A stretch of 24,687 nt of DNA from Chara braunii. Its lineage: Eukaryota; Streptophyta; Charophyceae; Charales; Characeae. Below, in pieces: positions 1 through 9,430 of this stretch. The notes under the pieces are model-generated. The model made no database searches, was not told where the DNA came from, and was given only the letters and a program-made list of their open reading frames with translations. The stretch lies in the NCBI GenBank assembly GCA_003427395.1, contig BFEA01000096.1, positions 2,366,601 through 2,391,287 of the forward strand, written 5' to 3'. Position 1 is the first letter of the stretch. Each line of letters opens with the position of its first letter. Both the position numbers and the translations under genes were made by a program.

Positions 1-65
<65 letters not shown>
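1..65. repeat. (TC)n microsatellite
   Basis: A near-perfect TC dinucleotide run opens the window and probably continues upstream of it. It lies just before the broken Ulp1-like gene. Confidence 0.97.
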
Positions 66-68
<3 letters not shown>

Positions 69-172
69 CGTAATCATCTCATGCCTCATGAACATAGGAA
101 ATATAGAAATTCAGCTTACGTACGTGCACCTTGTGATTTCATGCGATCACATGTTAATAACAAGCAATTTCA

Positions 173-1027
173 TTGTCATGTGCAGTGGAACAAAGATCAC
201 ATGTCGAAGGCGTTCGCTGCTGTATACATGGATGGGCTATTCAACTAGCGACGCATACTCTGACCGAGGTCGAAGAAGATGCCTTGCGCTACTTGGAAAC
301 AAAGTTCAACAATTACCAAATATTATCAAGCACGAAGAATCCAGGGACGCAAGAGGAGTTAAGGTTCACGTTCCAGGACTTAGGTGTCCTCATGAGTGAC
401 ACACGATGGTTAACAGATGATATTATAAATTTCTACATGAACATGACAAGGGTAGACAATATATGTAGAACTACACATCATGAGTGTGATACGGCATCAA
501 ACACGTGTGCTGCAGACACCTGAGGATTGATTCCTTAAACAACAATATGCAACTCTTTTTTTCTGGTTAAGCTCATGGATGAAAAACTTGGATATCACTA
601 TGATAAAGTAGGTAAGTGGTTTAAGGAAGTAGTGATCGCGGAGAAAGACTTGATCTTAGCCCCGTATCACAACATTCATGAGAGGCATTGGACACTTGTT
701 GTGATAGATCTCAGATGGAGAGTGATCGAGTATTACGACTCGATGGAAACATACATATACGTAGCCAAAAAGGTAGTCGCCAACGTGGCACGGTATGTGA
801 AGGACAGGTCATCAGAACTGGGAAAGGAAATGGATACCAATCGCTTCAAAAGGAAATTGCAGGTCAGCGGCATTCCAAAACAAAAGGACATAAATCAATG
901 CGGGGTGTTTATGCTTGCGTATGCGTCTCTTTTGGCGAGAGGTCACTTGCCACTATTCCAATTCAGCATGGATGATATAAAGCGTATCAGACATCGAATT
1001 GCATTGGACTATGTAGCATTGAGGTGA
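173..1027 (+). pseudogene. Ulp1/C48-family (SUMO-protease-like) cysteine peptidase, interrupted
   Basis: The translation carries the landmarks of the Ulp1 C48 peptidase fold. The N-terminal strand/helix reads RWLTDDIINFYMN (from about 404). It is followed by NSFF...KL and GYHYDKVGKWF, then the catalytic His in HWTLVVIDL, the Asp in EYYDSM, and the oxyanion Gln plus nucleophile Cys in INQCGVFML. All three catalytic residues are present. Both halves share one frame but are separated by in-frame stops at 521-523 and 536-538. A possible intron (donor GT at 452, acceptor AAG at 570) would remove the NSFF block, which the second copy near 22400 keeps, so I favour a pseudogene over a spliced gene. 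Family members cleave SUMO-like isopeptides; in plants many such genes ride on MULE- or CACTA-type transposons, so this is probably transposon cargo. The region upstream of about 350 is coding-like, but its start is unknown. Confidence 0.75.
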
Positions 1028-1030
1028 GAT

Positions 1031-1540
1031 AACTTTTCGTTTTTACAATTGTATATATGTCAATGTAACTTGAATCACGCGGTACAGGGTGTTAGTTCAA
1101 GTGAGCAATTTGAAAAGGATTCAGACTGACCATTTAAGACCGGTAGCGAGAGTTGAGAGTTGTGGACTCGATTTTCAACATGTTGAACTGTCGAACCGTT
1201 GAATGGGAGGGTAGAGAGACTGTGACGGTACAGGCAGCAACAGTGAAAAGTATTGGAGCCTTTTCCAATCAGGTACCTTATTCTTCGCGATAATTCCGCC
1301 GATGCCATTGAACTAGGTTAATTACGCGGATGTCATTGAACTACGTCGAAATTCTGAATTTGCCATTTCATATATTTCTCACTTTTTGCTTACCAATAAG
1401 AAAACCAACAGTGCCATGAAGTGTGTCTTTCCCTTTTCTGGCTAAAGAGCAAGGAAACAGATTTTTCCTATCACTATTTTTCAAAACAAAAAAAATATAT
1501 ATAAAATGAAACTTCATCATAGGACCACCCTGTATATCAT
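1031..1540. other. Intergenic, nothing recognised
   Basis: AT-rich sequence after the Ulp1-like stop. I see no coding pattern, no RNA gene and no clear repeat. Confidence 0.5.
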
Positions 1541-2170
1541 CTAAGACATGTGATCAATGAATCATGATATACGATATATGATAGTATAATATATCTTACA
1601 ACCCTTGAGGTCCGTAATCTAACACATGTGATGAATGCCTGAATGACACATGATCATATGGTCTATGTTCCTATCATCTATGATATATAATCATGGTCTG
1701 TGTTCCTTATGATGTATGATATATGATGTACATGTCACATATATGGTATATGATGTATGATATATGGTCTATGATGTATGATCTATCATATATGATGTAT
1801 GATGCATGATGCATGATGTGTGATTTATGATCTATGATGTTTGATCTATGATCAATGATCCATAATGTACGCTATATGACCTACGATCTATCATGTCTGC
1901 TCCACAACCCATGATCTATGATGTATGTTCCTATGTTATATGTTCTATAATACATGATCTATGATATATAATTCATATTTGATGTTCCTATGATCTATGA
2001 TATATATTACAACGTTACAGTTGTGGTATTATGGTATGTGATGTATGATCTATGGTCCATGATGTATGATGTGTGATCTATGATTTAAGATCTATGATGT
2101 ATGATGTATGATGTATGATCTATGATCAATGATGTATGATGTATGACCTATGATCTATGATGTATGTTCC
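1540..2170. repeat. Degenerate ATGATCTATG/ATGATGTATG minisatellite
   Basis: About 620 bp built from short AT-rich words such as TGATCTATGATGTATGA, TGATATATGAT and TGATCCATGAT. They repeat with irregular 7-17-bp periods and occasional interruptions (for example near 1890 and 2000). No reading frame stays open. The dense TATGAT words could form cruciforms, but no function is evident. Confidence 0.85.
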
Positions 2171-3100
2171 ACAACCCGTGCGACACCCTCTTTTGCACCA
2201 TAAAATACACGAATTTTAGCAGTGTCCAATTTCGTGTTTTTAGAAAAAAATGTCAGTTTTAACGAAATGTCTGTTCTTACAAGAGCTGTCCACCAAACGT
2301 TGAATTTTTTTTCTTCTTCTGTTTTCGGAGAGAAACGATTCTAAAAGAAATACGCAATTGCGGGGGCCTCCAGAGTTTCTGTAAAATACGTAACCCTGCG
2401 GTTGTCCTAGCCGTTTGCGTGAAAATGCAAAATACGTAACCCTTGTGACCAAAAAAATTACCTACAATTTACGATTTTATGAAAATGCATGCTAGTGTGA
2501 GTATGCCCTGAGCAAGGCCGTCGGATGCCATGCAGATCTTCTTTGTATCATCCCATTTGTTTTTGTTTTTTGTTTTTTCTTTTCTGGTGGCAATGTGTCA
2601 GTCTTATTTCAAATAGAAAGAACAGAGGTCGGGAATGTTCACAAATAACTCGGAAAGACGGGTCATTACCTAGTATTTTTTGTTTGTGTCGTAAAAAGAC
2701 TGAGGACACCTGCTGGTGGCGATACTAGCCAAAGTTTTTCACTTGTTCTTTTTTCGATCTCCTTGTCTTTTTCTTTTTTTCTTAGTCCGAAGGACAAAAA
2801 AAAAAAACTGAATATTTGGAATGCGGACGAAATTGATGAAGTGAATTAATTATGAGGACATCCTCACACGCCGACCTATATTTCCAAAATCCCTCAAAAA
2901 AAAGGAAAAGGTCGGTCACACGGATCTATCAAATTCGCAAATGAACTATTCTTGTGCCCATTTCTCAGCGGGATGGGAAACCGCGGGGCAAGGGACTTTG
3001 TGGTCACCTCCAGAGGTGATCGCAAATGCCCTATTTCATTTTTCGATTTGTTTTTCTTAAATAGTGCAAAAATAGTTCGTGATTTATTATTGAAAATACG
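2171..3100. other. Intergenic, poly-A/T rich; one TIR-like motif
   Basis: No gene seen. An AAAATACGTAACCCT word occurs twice (about 2382 and 2428). A GTGTGAGTATGCCC motif at 2495-2508 recurs elsewhere in the window and may be the edge of a DNA transposon. Short T and A tracts are frequent. Confidence 0.5.
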
Positions 3101-3328
3101 GTTTGTCTTATGGAATTGTGATGTTTTACACGTCCGTGTGGTCTGGTCACACTCACGTCGGTGTATTCTTGGCGTGTAGTAAGTTGTCTTTAGCCTATAG
3201 ATTCTTATTTTGTTTTCAAGTGCCAAGGTGTGTGAGGGCCCGTTTCTTTCCATTTCGGACTTATGCTACCCTTCCGCCCGTTCACCTCTTTCCTCTGCTA
3301 GACCTATGCCTCTCTACCAGCCAACTAA

Positions 3329-3516
3329 GCAGTTCCCTGCCCAACTCTGCAGTTCCTCCCCCTGCCTCCGCAACTGCTCCCCCTACCTCCGTGGTTCCTC
3401 CCACAGCCTCCGCGGTTCCTCCCACTGCCTCTTCGGTTCCTCCTCTTGTCTACGCAGTTCTTCCTCCGACCTCCTCAACTTATCCGCAACCCTCTGCAGT
3501 TCATCCCCGTGGCTGC
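3329..3516 (+). repeat. 21-bp tandem repeat, in-frame heptapeptide type
   Basis: Nine adjacent units, the first 20 bp and the rest 21 bp, with consensus near GCGGTTCCTCCCACTGCCTC plus one base. Because 21 is a multiple of three, plus frame 1 reads as Pro-rich heptads such as AVPPTAS and VVPPTAS. The open frame around it (3103-3942) runs on into the pseudo-LTR. The repeat lies immediately 5' of the Penelope-like element and has no copy at its 3' end. It may be a flanking minisatellite or an old coding fragment. Confidence 0.85.
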
Positions 3517-3595
3517 GTTGCTATTTTGTTGTGTCGCACCCCTTCCGAACCAGTGCACACACGTTATGCTCCCGGGTTGGTGCACACTGTCCACT

Positions 3596-4200
3596 TTATG
3601 GGTCGTGAACCAGCCTGGGGGGGTGCTCCTCGAAGCCCATGGGCCAAAGGTCGTCGACAGATTGGCACCTTTCTTATTTTTTCGACAGCGATTCGAACCT
3701 TCCCGTCTCTTGAGGTAGGTTTGACGATTGTTTTAACAAGGTGGATGGTTCGATTCTGGTTGACTTTGTGGTACTGTAGCGCAGGGTTTTTCTTTTTCGG
3801 ATGTGACGGTTGTAGTTTTTCTCTGGAGGTCATTTCTATTGCGGTCTTTCTGGTGTCTCGTTCATCCAGTACCAATACACAAAGTCGTCGAGCTTCACTT
3901 ACACTTGCAACGACGATAAGACCCCTGATGAGGACTAGTTAGCGGGCTAGTCGAAACTAGTCGGGTCATTACCGATGTGCTACATTGATTTATCTTTCGT
4001 TATCAAGTCACGTTCGGGAGTTTTTTTTTCTCCATGGGTATTGTGTTACCTGGTTCCCCTTGGCCCTCTGGCTTGATGACGTCTTGTCTTCCCTATTTCC
4101 TCTTTTGTCCATGTCTTGATGAGTGGTTATTGACACGGCTTGATGATTGAATGATTTTTTCACGAAGTTGTTTGTGTACTCACATCTACGTCGATTCACA
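3596..4200 (+). repeat. 5' pseudo-LTR of the Penelope-like element
   Basis: Positions 3659-4200 align almost end to end with 8880-9430. Shared words include CGAACCTTCCCGTCT, TTTTTCTCTGGAGGTC, AAAGTCGTCGAGCTTCACT, TGATTTATCTTTC and GATTGAATGATTTTTTCACG. The first 60 bp, with GTGAACCAGCCTGGGG, instead match blocks at about 9669 and 9780, so the copies are permuted as in tandem PLE insertions. It contains the hammerhead ribozyme and ends about 90 bp before the first ATG of the Gag-like frame, so it probably supplies the promoter and 5' leader. Confidence 0.8.
3920..3967 (+). ncRNA. Type I hammerhead ribozyme, minimal stem III
   Basis: All core elements are visible. Stem I is GACCC (3920-3924) with GGGTC (3963-3967), 5 bp. 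The CUGAUGA core is 3925-3931. Stem II is GACTAG (3933-3938) with CTAGTC (3947-3952), 6 bp, over an 8-nt loop. GAAA is 3953-3956. Stem III is only A-U plus C-G with a two-base TA loop (3956-3961). The cleavage triplet GUC ends at C3962. One G (3932) lies between the core and stem II; an extra residue at this place has precedent in a viroid hammerhead. Very short stem III is typical of hammerheads in Penelope-like elements, which usually work best as dimers. Predicted role: self-cleavage of the retroelement RNA. Confidence 0.82.
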
Positions 4201-4289
4201 AAGTAACCTCCGTAGGAGTTATACTACGTGCTTTTGTTGCTTCGACTTTGTTGGCCTTGTGGTTGACTACAATCATCTTGCATCATACT

Positions 4290-5608
4290 ATGATGACGTC
4301 TAATGTGCCTTCATCTTCGACTATTGTTCATACTTGCTATAACTGCGGGGATCCTGGCCATTTTGTCAGATGGTGTCCTTGTCCACGTCCTTTTCAACCT
4401 AATTCTACTATTGTGCCGGTTCTAGCCCCTCCCCCCCCATTACTTACTACCCTTGTTAGTTCGTCGTCTGCTTCTGCTGTTGTTTCGATTGTGACAAGTA
4501 CTTACCATGGTGCTGCAACCTACCAGAAAGGGAATGGCGGGTATCAAGAGAAAAAAAGACTTGAGTACCTTGAAAGTACCGTGGCGCTTACCAGAATTTG
4601 ACATGATGTTGATGTTGAACGAGAGAAAAGTAAGTTGGTCGAAGAAGAAAAGGTGGCTAAAGAGAAGAAAGAAGAGAAAAAAATGGCTAAAGAGAAGAAG
4701 GAACGAGAGGAGTTGAATAGGCAGACTCGGTTGGTGGACAGGCTGAATGGTCGTTTGGATTTAGTCTGTTTGCCACTCTCTGGAAGAAGTTGGAGGAGGT
4801 AGAGACTCTTCACAACGGTGATGTTGTGCGAGCACGGAGCAGTAGCTCTAGTAGCAGCCCCTATTACTAGAGTGAAGGGAAATGACGATGTTCTCACCAA
4901 ATTGATGTCTGAACAAGAGATGATGAAAGTGCAATTAAAAGAATCACTGTCCGAGGAAAGTCGACTAGAGAAGATGGAGCGTGAAATGAAGATTATTCGT
5001 CAGGCCCAGGATGACGCTCTTGTCGATGTTGAGGTTTGCCGGCAGGAGGCAACGCGGCCTGGTTCGAAGAGTGGTTGTGTCAATCTTTCTACTCCAAGCG
5101 TTCAGGCAACCTTACACCCTCGTTAAACTCCGGCTAGGGAAGCAATTGTTTGTGTTGACTATTTGAAGCATATGCACCAAATGGAAGTGGATAAGATCAA
5201 GAAGATGAGTTGGTGGAGCTTAATGGCAGAAGGGAAGCTGAGCAAGAATTAGAGTTGGCTAGACAGAAGATCGCGCAGCTTGAAGCGGATAAGAAAAGTC
5301 ATACTCCTTGATCCAATATGAGGGCAAGACTCGATGAAGATGGAGTTGGCTCCGAGAAAGGCAAGAATAAGGTTTAACACGATCTGCCAGTATGGGTCAA
5401 CGATCGAGAAGCGTTTATCAAAAATATGCGAAAATCATTGCCTCATACCAGGGACAAGTTGGCTGCTATCTGTGCCAAGGAGGGTATCGTGTATACGACG
5501 ATTCGTCAGACGATCGACGAGGTTGTGACTAAACGTGTTCTGGAAGCATTTACTCCAGCAAGGATGGATTCAGTGGAAGAAATCTCTAATGATCTGAGTG
5601 GTGATTGA
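4290..5608 (+). pseudogene. Gag-like ORF: CCHC zinc knuckle plus coiled coil, degenerate
   Basis: The first ATG after the pseudo-LTR is at 4290. A retroviral-type zinc knuckle follows at 4335-4376, C-x2-C-x4-H-x4-C (CYNCGDPGHFVRWC), then a Pro/Ser-rich spacer. The same frame continues through stops at 4599, 4800 and 5124 and reads as a long charged Lys/Glu coiled coil (about 4605-4740 and 4890-5030). A frameshift near 5200 moves it to another frame, with stops near 5309 and 5372. That frame ends in RDKLAAICAKEGIVYTTIRQ, a compact helical region closing at 5608. A nucleic-acid-binding knuckle plus a coiled coil suggests an RNA-binding, self-associating partner of the retroelement RNP. I do not know this protein as a named family; PLEs usually lack a separate gag. 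Confidence 0.6.
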
Positions 5609-5889
5609 GCGAAATATGTCGGGAGAGCATCAATTGAAGAAACCTCTGCTGCTTCTTAGGGTCTCTCTCGGACGAGGCTCAATTATGGGTTGTTTTGCGA
5701 CAATTTACAAGGTTACAAACTTCCTGTCCTTCACTGCTTTGATGTCGAGAGCTAAACTATTTTTTTGCAGGTTGTGGTTATTGCACTAATCCTGGCTAAT
5801 TGTATTTTTTGGGCCACTAAGTTTGTCGGTCATATCACTAATGCTTGGAAGAATGATCGTAGCAGGAATAAGGTCCCTAAATGACCGTT

Positions 5890-6250
5890 GGTTTATATTT
5901 TGGTCTCACTATAATGAAGACACATGTATGTAGGAAGTACAAGTCGTGGCCTACATTCGAGGTGGAATGAACGCGTTTTCCGTGTTAATAAAGGCTCACG
6001 CAATGAACACCTATATGGATGGCTTCTAAGATGTGGTATTGAGCACTATGTGGCTATTCTGGTGCAATTTTGTTCAGCAAAAGGTCTTCTGACTGTGGAA
6101 TCACTAATTATACGACGATTTCGTGCCTCACTTACTTCACGTGGTAAAGCTCGTAGGGTACGTCAAAGGCACCCTGGGAACGTGAACGTCGAAGGAATTT
6201 TGAACGAAGACTCGTTGTTGGTGTCAATTTTATCCCATTTTATTCCTTAA
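5890..6250 (+). pseudogene. GIY-YIG endonuclease domain of the PLE
   Basis: The reading frame from 5924 gives MYVGSTSRGLHSRWNERV, which is the YIG half of the GIY-YIG signature followed by the conserved Arg helix. Then come LYGWLLRCGIEHY and LLTVESLIIRRFRASL, with the catalytic metal-binding Glu at 6098-6100. The GIY half appears as GLY at about 5890, some 12 codons upstream but in a different frame, so the start of the domain is frameshifted, with a stop just before 5924. Family role: single-strand nicking of target DNA to prime reverse transcription. Its position upstream of the RT, rather than C-terminal, points to the Chlamys/Naiad-type arrangement. I do not see the Cys/His zinc ligands of canonical PLE endonucleases, which fits Chlamys. 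Confidence 0.72.
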
Positions 6251-6639
6251 TTTCCTCGATCTCTGTTCCGTCTATATATTTTTTTTCTTTCTCCTCTACT
6301 GTTACTTTTTATTCATTTATCGGTCAGATGTATGTCAGTCTTTTACGTATTTTGAATGTTGTTTGTGAACTTCCGACTTGCAGTGTGGTAATTGTCTGTC
6401 GTGGTGGTACTGTTATCACTAACAACTGAAAGGTTCTTAAAGGATGTTACGGAGGGTATAAAATCTCGTTTGCAGTTAGGCAAGCGCTACTTCGGTGTTC
6501 GAAGGGGTAGTTGATCGACGGTGTTGTTCTTACCTTTCAATATGTTGTTCTTCTCTGTTGTCGAGCCCTTTCGTTGAAGCCCCCACTTGTAGGGTTTCTC
6601 AATAATCCATCATCACGCCGACGGCTAGTAACTTGAAGC

Positions 6640-7536
6640 TTGGAGCAGTTGGCTCCCTCTTTCTCGGTGATTCGATATTTTCAGGAGAAACGTGCACACT
6701 TTCGTCTTCGCTTAATTTTGTCCAAAATCATTGCTACTCGGTTTGATTTGCCAATCCAGAAAAGGTTGACCATACATATCATTTTCAGCGTTTTGTTTTG
6801 TAATAGTGGGATTCGTGTGGCATTTATTAATGTGACTCTAGGTTTCGATATCGACGACGCTTGGAAACATGTGCTTATTCGGCGGTTGTGAATTGTTTGG
6901 AAAAAAAAACGAACTATTGGCAGTTATTTGTTTAACTTTCAAATGTATTCTCGATCTTCTACTCAGGGGTATTGTTGTCACTTTGTTGATTCTATCTTCC
7001 CGAGATTTGAGGAGCATGTTGTTTTTCATATCAGTGAGGTGGACTTTCTTCCAGAATTGTGTACTAGTTCGCGAAATGTTATCAAACCCTCTCCATCGAA
7101 CTCGATCGATAGTCTGAGGCACCAGATCTCCCAATCCTTCCTTAGTATTTCACAATTGAATTCTCGTACGCAACATCCGCTTTTATCTAATAATAAGTTG
7201 ACCGGTTGTCTTCGCTCTGCTTCTTCTTCTTCTCCCTCCCCTTTCTCTTCTTCCTTTGTTTCCTCCTCTTCTGCTTCTGCTTCTCTTTCTTCTTCTTTTT
7301 CTTCTTCTTCTTCTTCATGTTCCTCGACGTCCTCGTCTTTATGCAACACTGATACTCTTTTCTCTTGTCTAGATAAACTAAACGGACTGGTCCGTCCGGT
7401 TGACCATAACCCTGGGGACACTTTTGTGTGTTGTCCACAAGTATATTTTAAACGTATGGACAAGTTGTTCATCAGTAATACAACTTTCATGCATGTGAAG
7501 GATAAACAAGCTTTCGTGTTGGTTATATGGATGTGA
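6640..7536 (+). pseudogene. PLE linker region with poly-Ser tract, degenerate
   Basis: Coding-like sequence between nuclease and RT. One frame carries FDLPIQKRLTIHIIF and SGIRVAFINVTLG (about 6735-6845). Another, from about 6928, runs to the stop at 7534-7536 and includes VDFLPELC, a TTC/TCT-rich stretch encoding nearly pure serine (about 7215-7345), then NPGDTFVCCPQVYFKRMDKLFI. Published N-terminal-endonuclease PLEs have a short CxC-motif domain here; the Cys-containing words could be its remnant, but I cannot assign it. The Ser tract is probably microsatellite expansion in the linker. Frames change at least twice, so it cannot be translated as one protein. Confidence 0.45.
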
Positions 7537-7537
7537 A

Positions 7538-8702
7538 ATTTGATAGGTTTGGCAATTGGGATAGGCAGTGTAGGCTTGGCAGTGCTTATTGCATTTCGAA
7601 ACATAAGGGTATCAGTCGCTGGAGACCAATTGTCCTACTTTTGCGGAAGATAGGGTGTTAGGTAGTCAAAGAATGGCTTATGCTATCAATGTGTTGCTCT
7701 GGCATGTACCCAATCATTTTCATTTCAACTTGAGACGGAGGAGTGATATTGTTGCTGGTATTACGACTGTCAATTGCAATCTTCGCAAGGACGAGTTAGT
7801 ATTGGGGGCATTGTTCGATACCAAAGAAATGTTTTCGAACCTTCCTCCTAACTCGATCCTGAAGGCGGTTCATTGGGTGACAGATTATTGGAATGGCAAA
7901 GGCTATATGTGTGTCATGGTTCGGACGCATGGAAAACTGGCCAGATTAACAAAGGGACGTGGTGAGAATGGCTGGGTTTTTATTGAACTGGATGCAGTTG
8001 TTCATTTTGTGGCATATGAACTAGATCATACGATTCATACCTATGTCCTGGCTGCTGGGCTTCTCAAACAAACTGTCGGCAGCCCCATGGGAAAAACCAC
8101 CAGTCCTGCATTTGCTTGCTTACACTGTGCATTCAATAAATTTTGCTTCCTGTCCTCTCTTGCTGTTGATCGTAAATTGGTCGCTGGATTCCGGGTTGTT
8201 TATGATGTTTCTATCTTTGTCAAACTCTTTCCTTCTAAGTCTTCCTATGCTGCCGATGCTCGGACCATCATATCACTCTTCTCTAGTTGCTATGATGACA
8301 ATTTGATACTTGAGCAGACCAACGAAGGTGATAGTTGGGAATATATAGGTTGTTGTCAAAGTGTTCATGCACTCCAGGCAGATAGTGTGCTTCGCTACGT
8401 ACAAGAATGAGGGTAGTATCTGCAACAACAAGCTGGTTTTTCAATGCATTCAAGATTACTGTTCGTATACCATTCGTCAACAAAAAATGGCGGTTATCAT
8501 TTCATTTCTGCACCAGGCTCGAACCTTTACCTCGGTACCGGATACTGAGATTGGGTTACTTTGAAACGTGAGCTGTGGATGAAGAGGCTATCCTGATGAT
8601 TTCTTCGATACTGCAGCTGTTCATTTTTCTCAGAAGCACGCTGGTTGCTGGGATCACTGGCTCAAAGTGTTGACGAACTGGGATAGATGGATATGGAGGT
8701 AG
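7538..8702 (+). pseudogene. Penelope-like reverse transcriptase, inactive
   Basis: SRWRPIVLL near 7612 matches the early RT motif region in one frame, followed by a frameshift near 7645. The frame from 7655 to 8410 carries motif A as FDTKEMFSNLP (Asp at 7817), a long insert, motif B as QTVGSPMGKTTSP (8069 on), motif C as RVVYDVSIFV (8192 on), and motif D-like YDDNLILEQTNE...YIG. After another shift, a thumb-like KMAVIISFLHQAR (to 8562) and GYPDDFFDTAAVHF (to 8702) follow. The PMG and the insert between A and B fit PLE/telomerase-type RTs. The expected Asp-Asp of motif C is Tyr-Asp (TAT at 8201 where GAT is expected), so catalysis is lost in addition to the frameshifts. Confidence 0.78.
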
Positions 8703-8879
8703 CTTGCAAGTGTGTTATTTCGGGGTTCGACCTTAGGATTCCATATGTGGATACGATGCGTTCTGACAAGGGATTAACGATATTTTTTTTAGGATTTGTT
8801 TAGGATTTTTTAGGACTCTCTTGATAATCGGGCTGGTAGGAGGTTGGATTAGAACCTGGGACCTTTTGTTAACCTTCTC

Positions 8880-9430
8880 CAGATTGTCACCTTACTTGTT
8901 TCTTCGACGGTGGTTCGAACCTTCCCGTCTGTTGAGGTAGGCCTGCGGACTTTTTCCAAAAGGCAGACCGTTCTATTCTGGTTGATTTTGTTGTACTGTA
9001 GCTCAGGATTTTTCTTCTCCAGATAAGGCGGTAGTAGTTTTTCTCTGGAGGTCTTTTCTATTGCGGACTTTCTGGCGTCTAGTTCGTCAAGTACAAATAT
9101 GCAAAGTCGTCGAGCTTCACTCACACTTGCACGAGGACAAGCCCCCTGACGAGGACTGCTTGCACGAGGACAAGCCCCCTGACGAGGACTGGTTGGCGGG
9201 CCAGTCGAGACGAGTCGATTCATTGCTGTAACATTGATTTATCTTTCTTTATCAAGTGGCGTTGGGGAGTTTTTTTTCTCTATGCTTATTGTGTTACCTG
9301 CTTCTCCTCGACCCTCTGCTTGGTGTGGTCTTGTCTTCTCTATTTCCTCTCTTGTCCGTGTCTTGATGAGTGGTTATTGACGTGGTTTGATGATTGAATG
9401 ATTTTTTCACGAAGTTCTTTGCGTATTCTC
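8880..9430 (+). repeat. 3' pseudo-LTR of the Penelope-like element
   Basis: Aligns with 3659-4200 over its whole length, with small indels and roughly 80% identity by eye. It starts about 180 bp after the last recognisable RT codons. It holds a second, degenerate hammerhead and a 33-bp direct duplication (9126-9157 and 9159-9190). Confidence 0.8.
9173..9221 (+). ncRNA. Degenerate hammerhead ribozyme in the 3' pseudo-LTR
   Basis: CTGACGA core (9179-9185), stem II GACTGG/CCAGTC (9187-9192 with 9201-9206) and the GUC triplet (9214-9216) are kept. The second core strand is GAGA, not GAAA, and stem I is mostly unpaired, so cleavage is unlikely. The fifth stem II pair is G-C here and A-T in the 5' copy, a compensatory change. 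The 5' half of the motif is duplicated just upstream, with a second CTGACGA at 9146-9152. Confidence 0.68.

Noticed and set aside
452-570. A spliced Ulp1 gene with an intron at 452-570
   Set aside because: The splice sites look acceptable, but removal would delete the NSFF block that is conserved with the second copy; two in-frame stops are better explained by decay.
3103-3942. A 279-codon plus-strand open frame as a host gene
   Set aside because: It covers the 21-bp repeat and then runs through non-coding pseudo-LTR sequence and the hammerhead, so the open length is mostly accidental.
7026-7604. A minus-strand Glu-rich open frame
   Set aside because: It is the complement of the poly-Ser TTC tract in the PLE linker; the plus strand carries the recognisable family words.
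8590-8620. A third hammerhead at a CCTGATGATTTCTTCG word
   Set aside because: No stem II and no GAAA follow; the sequence is coding for the RT C-terminus (GYPDDFF).
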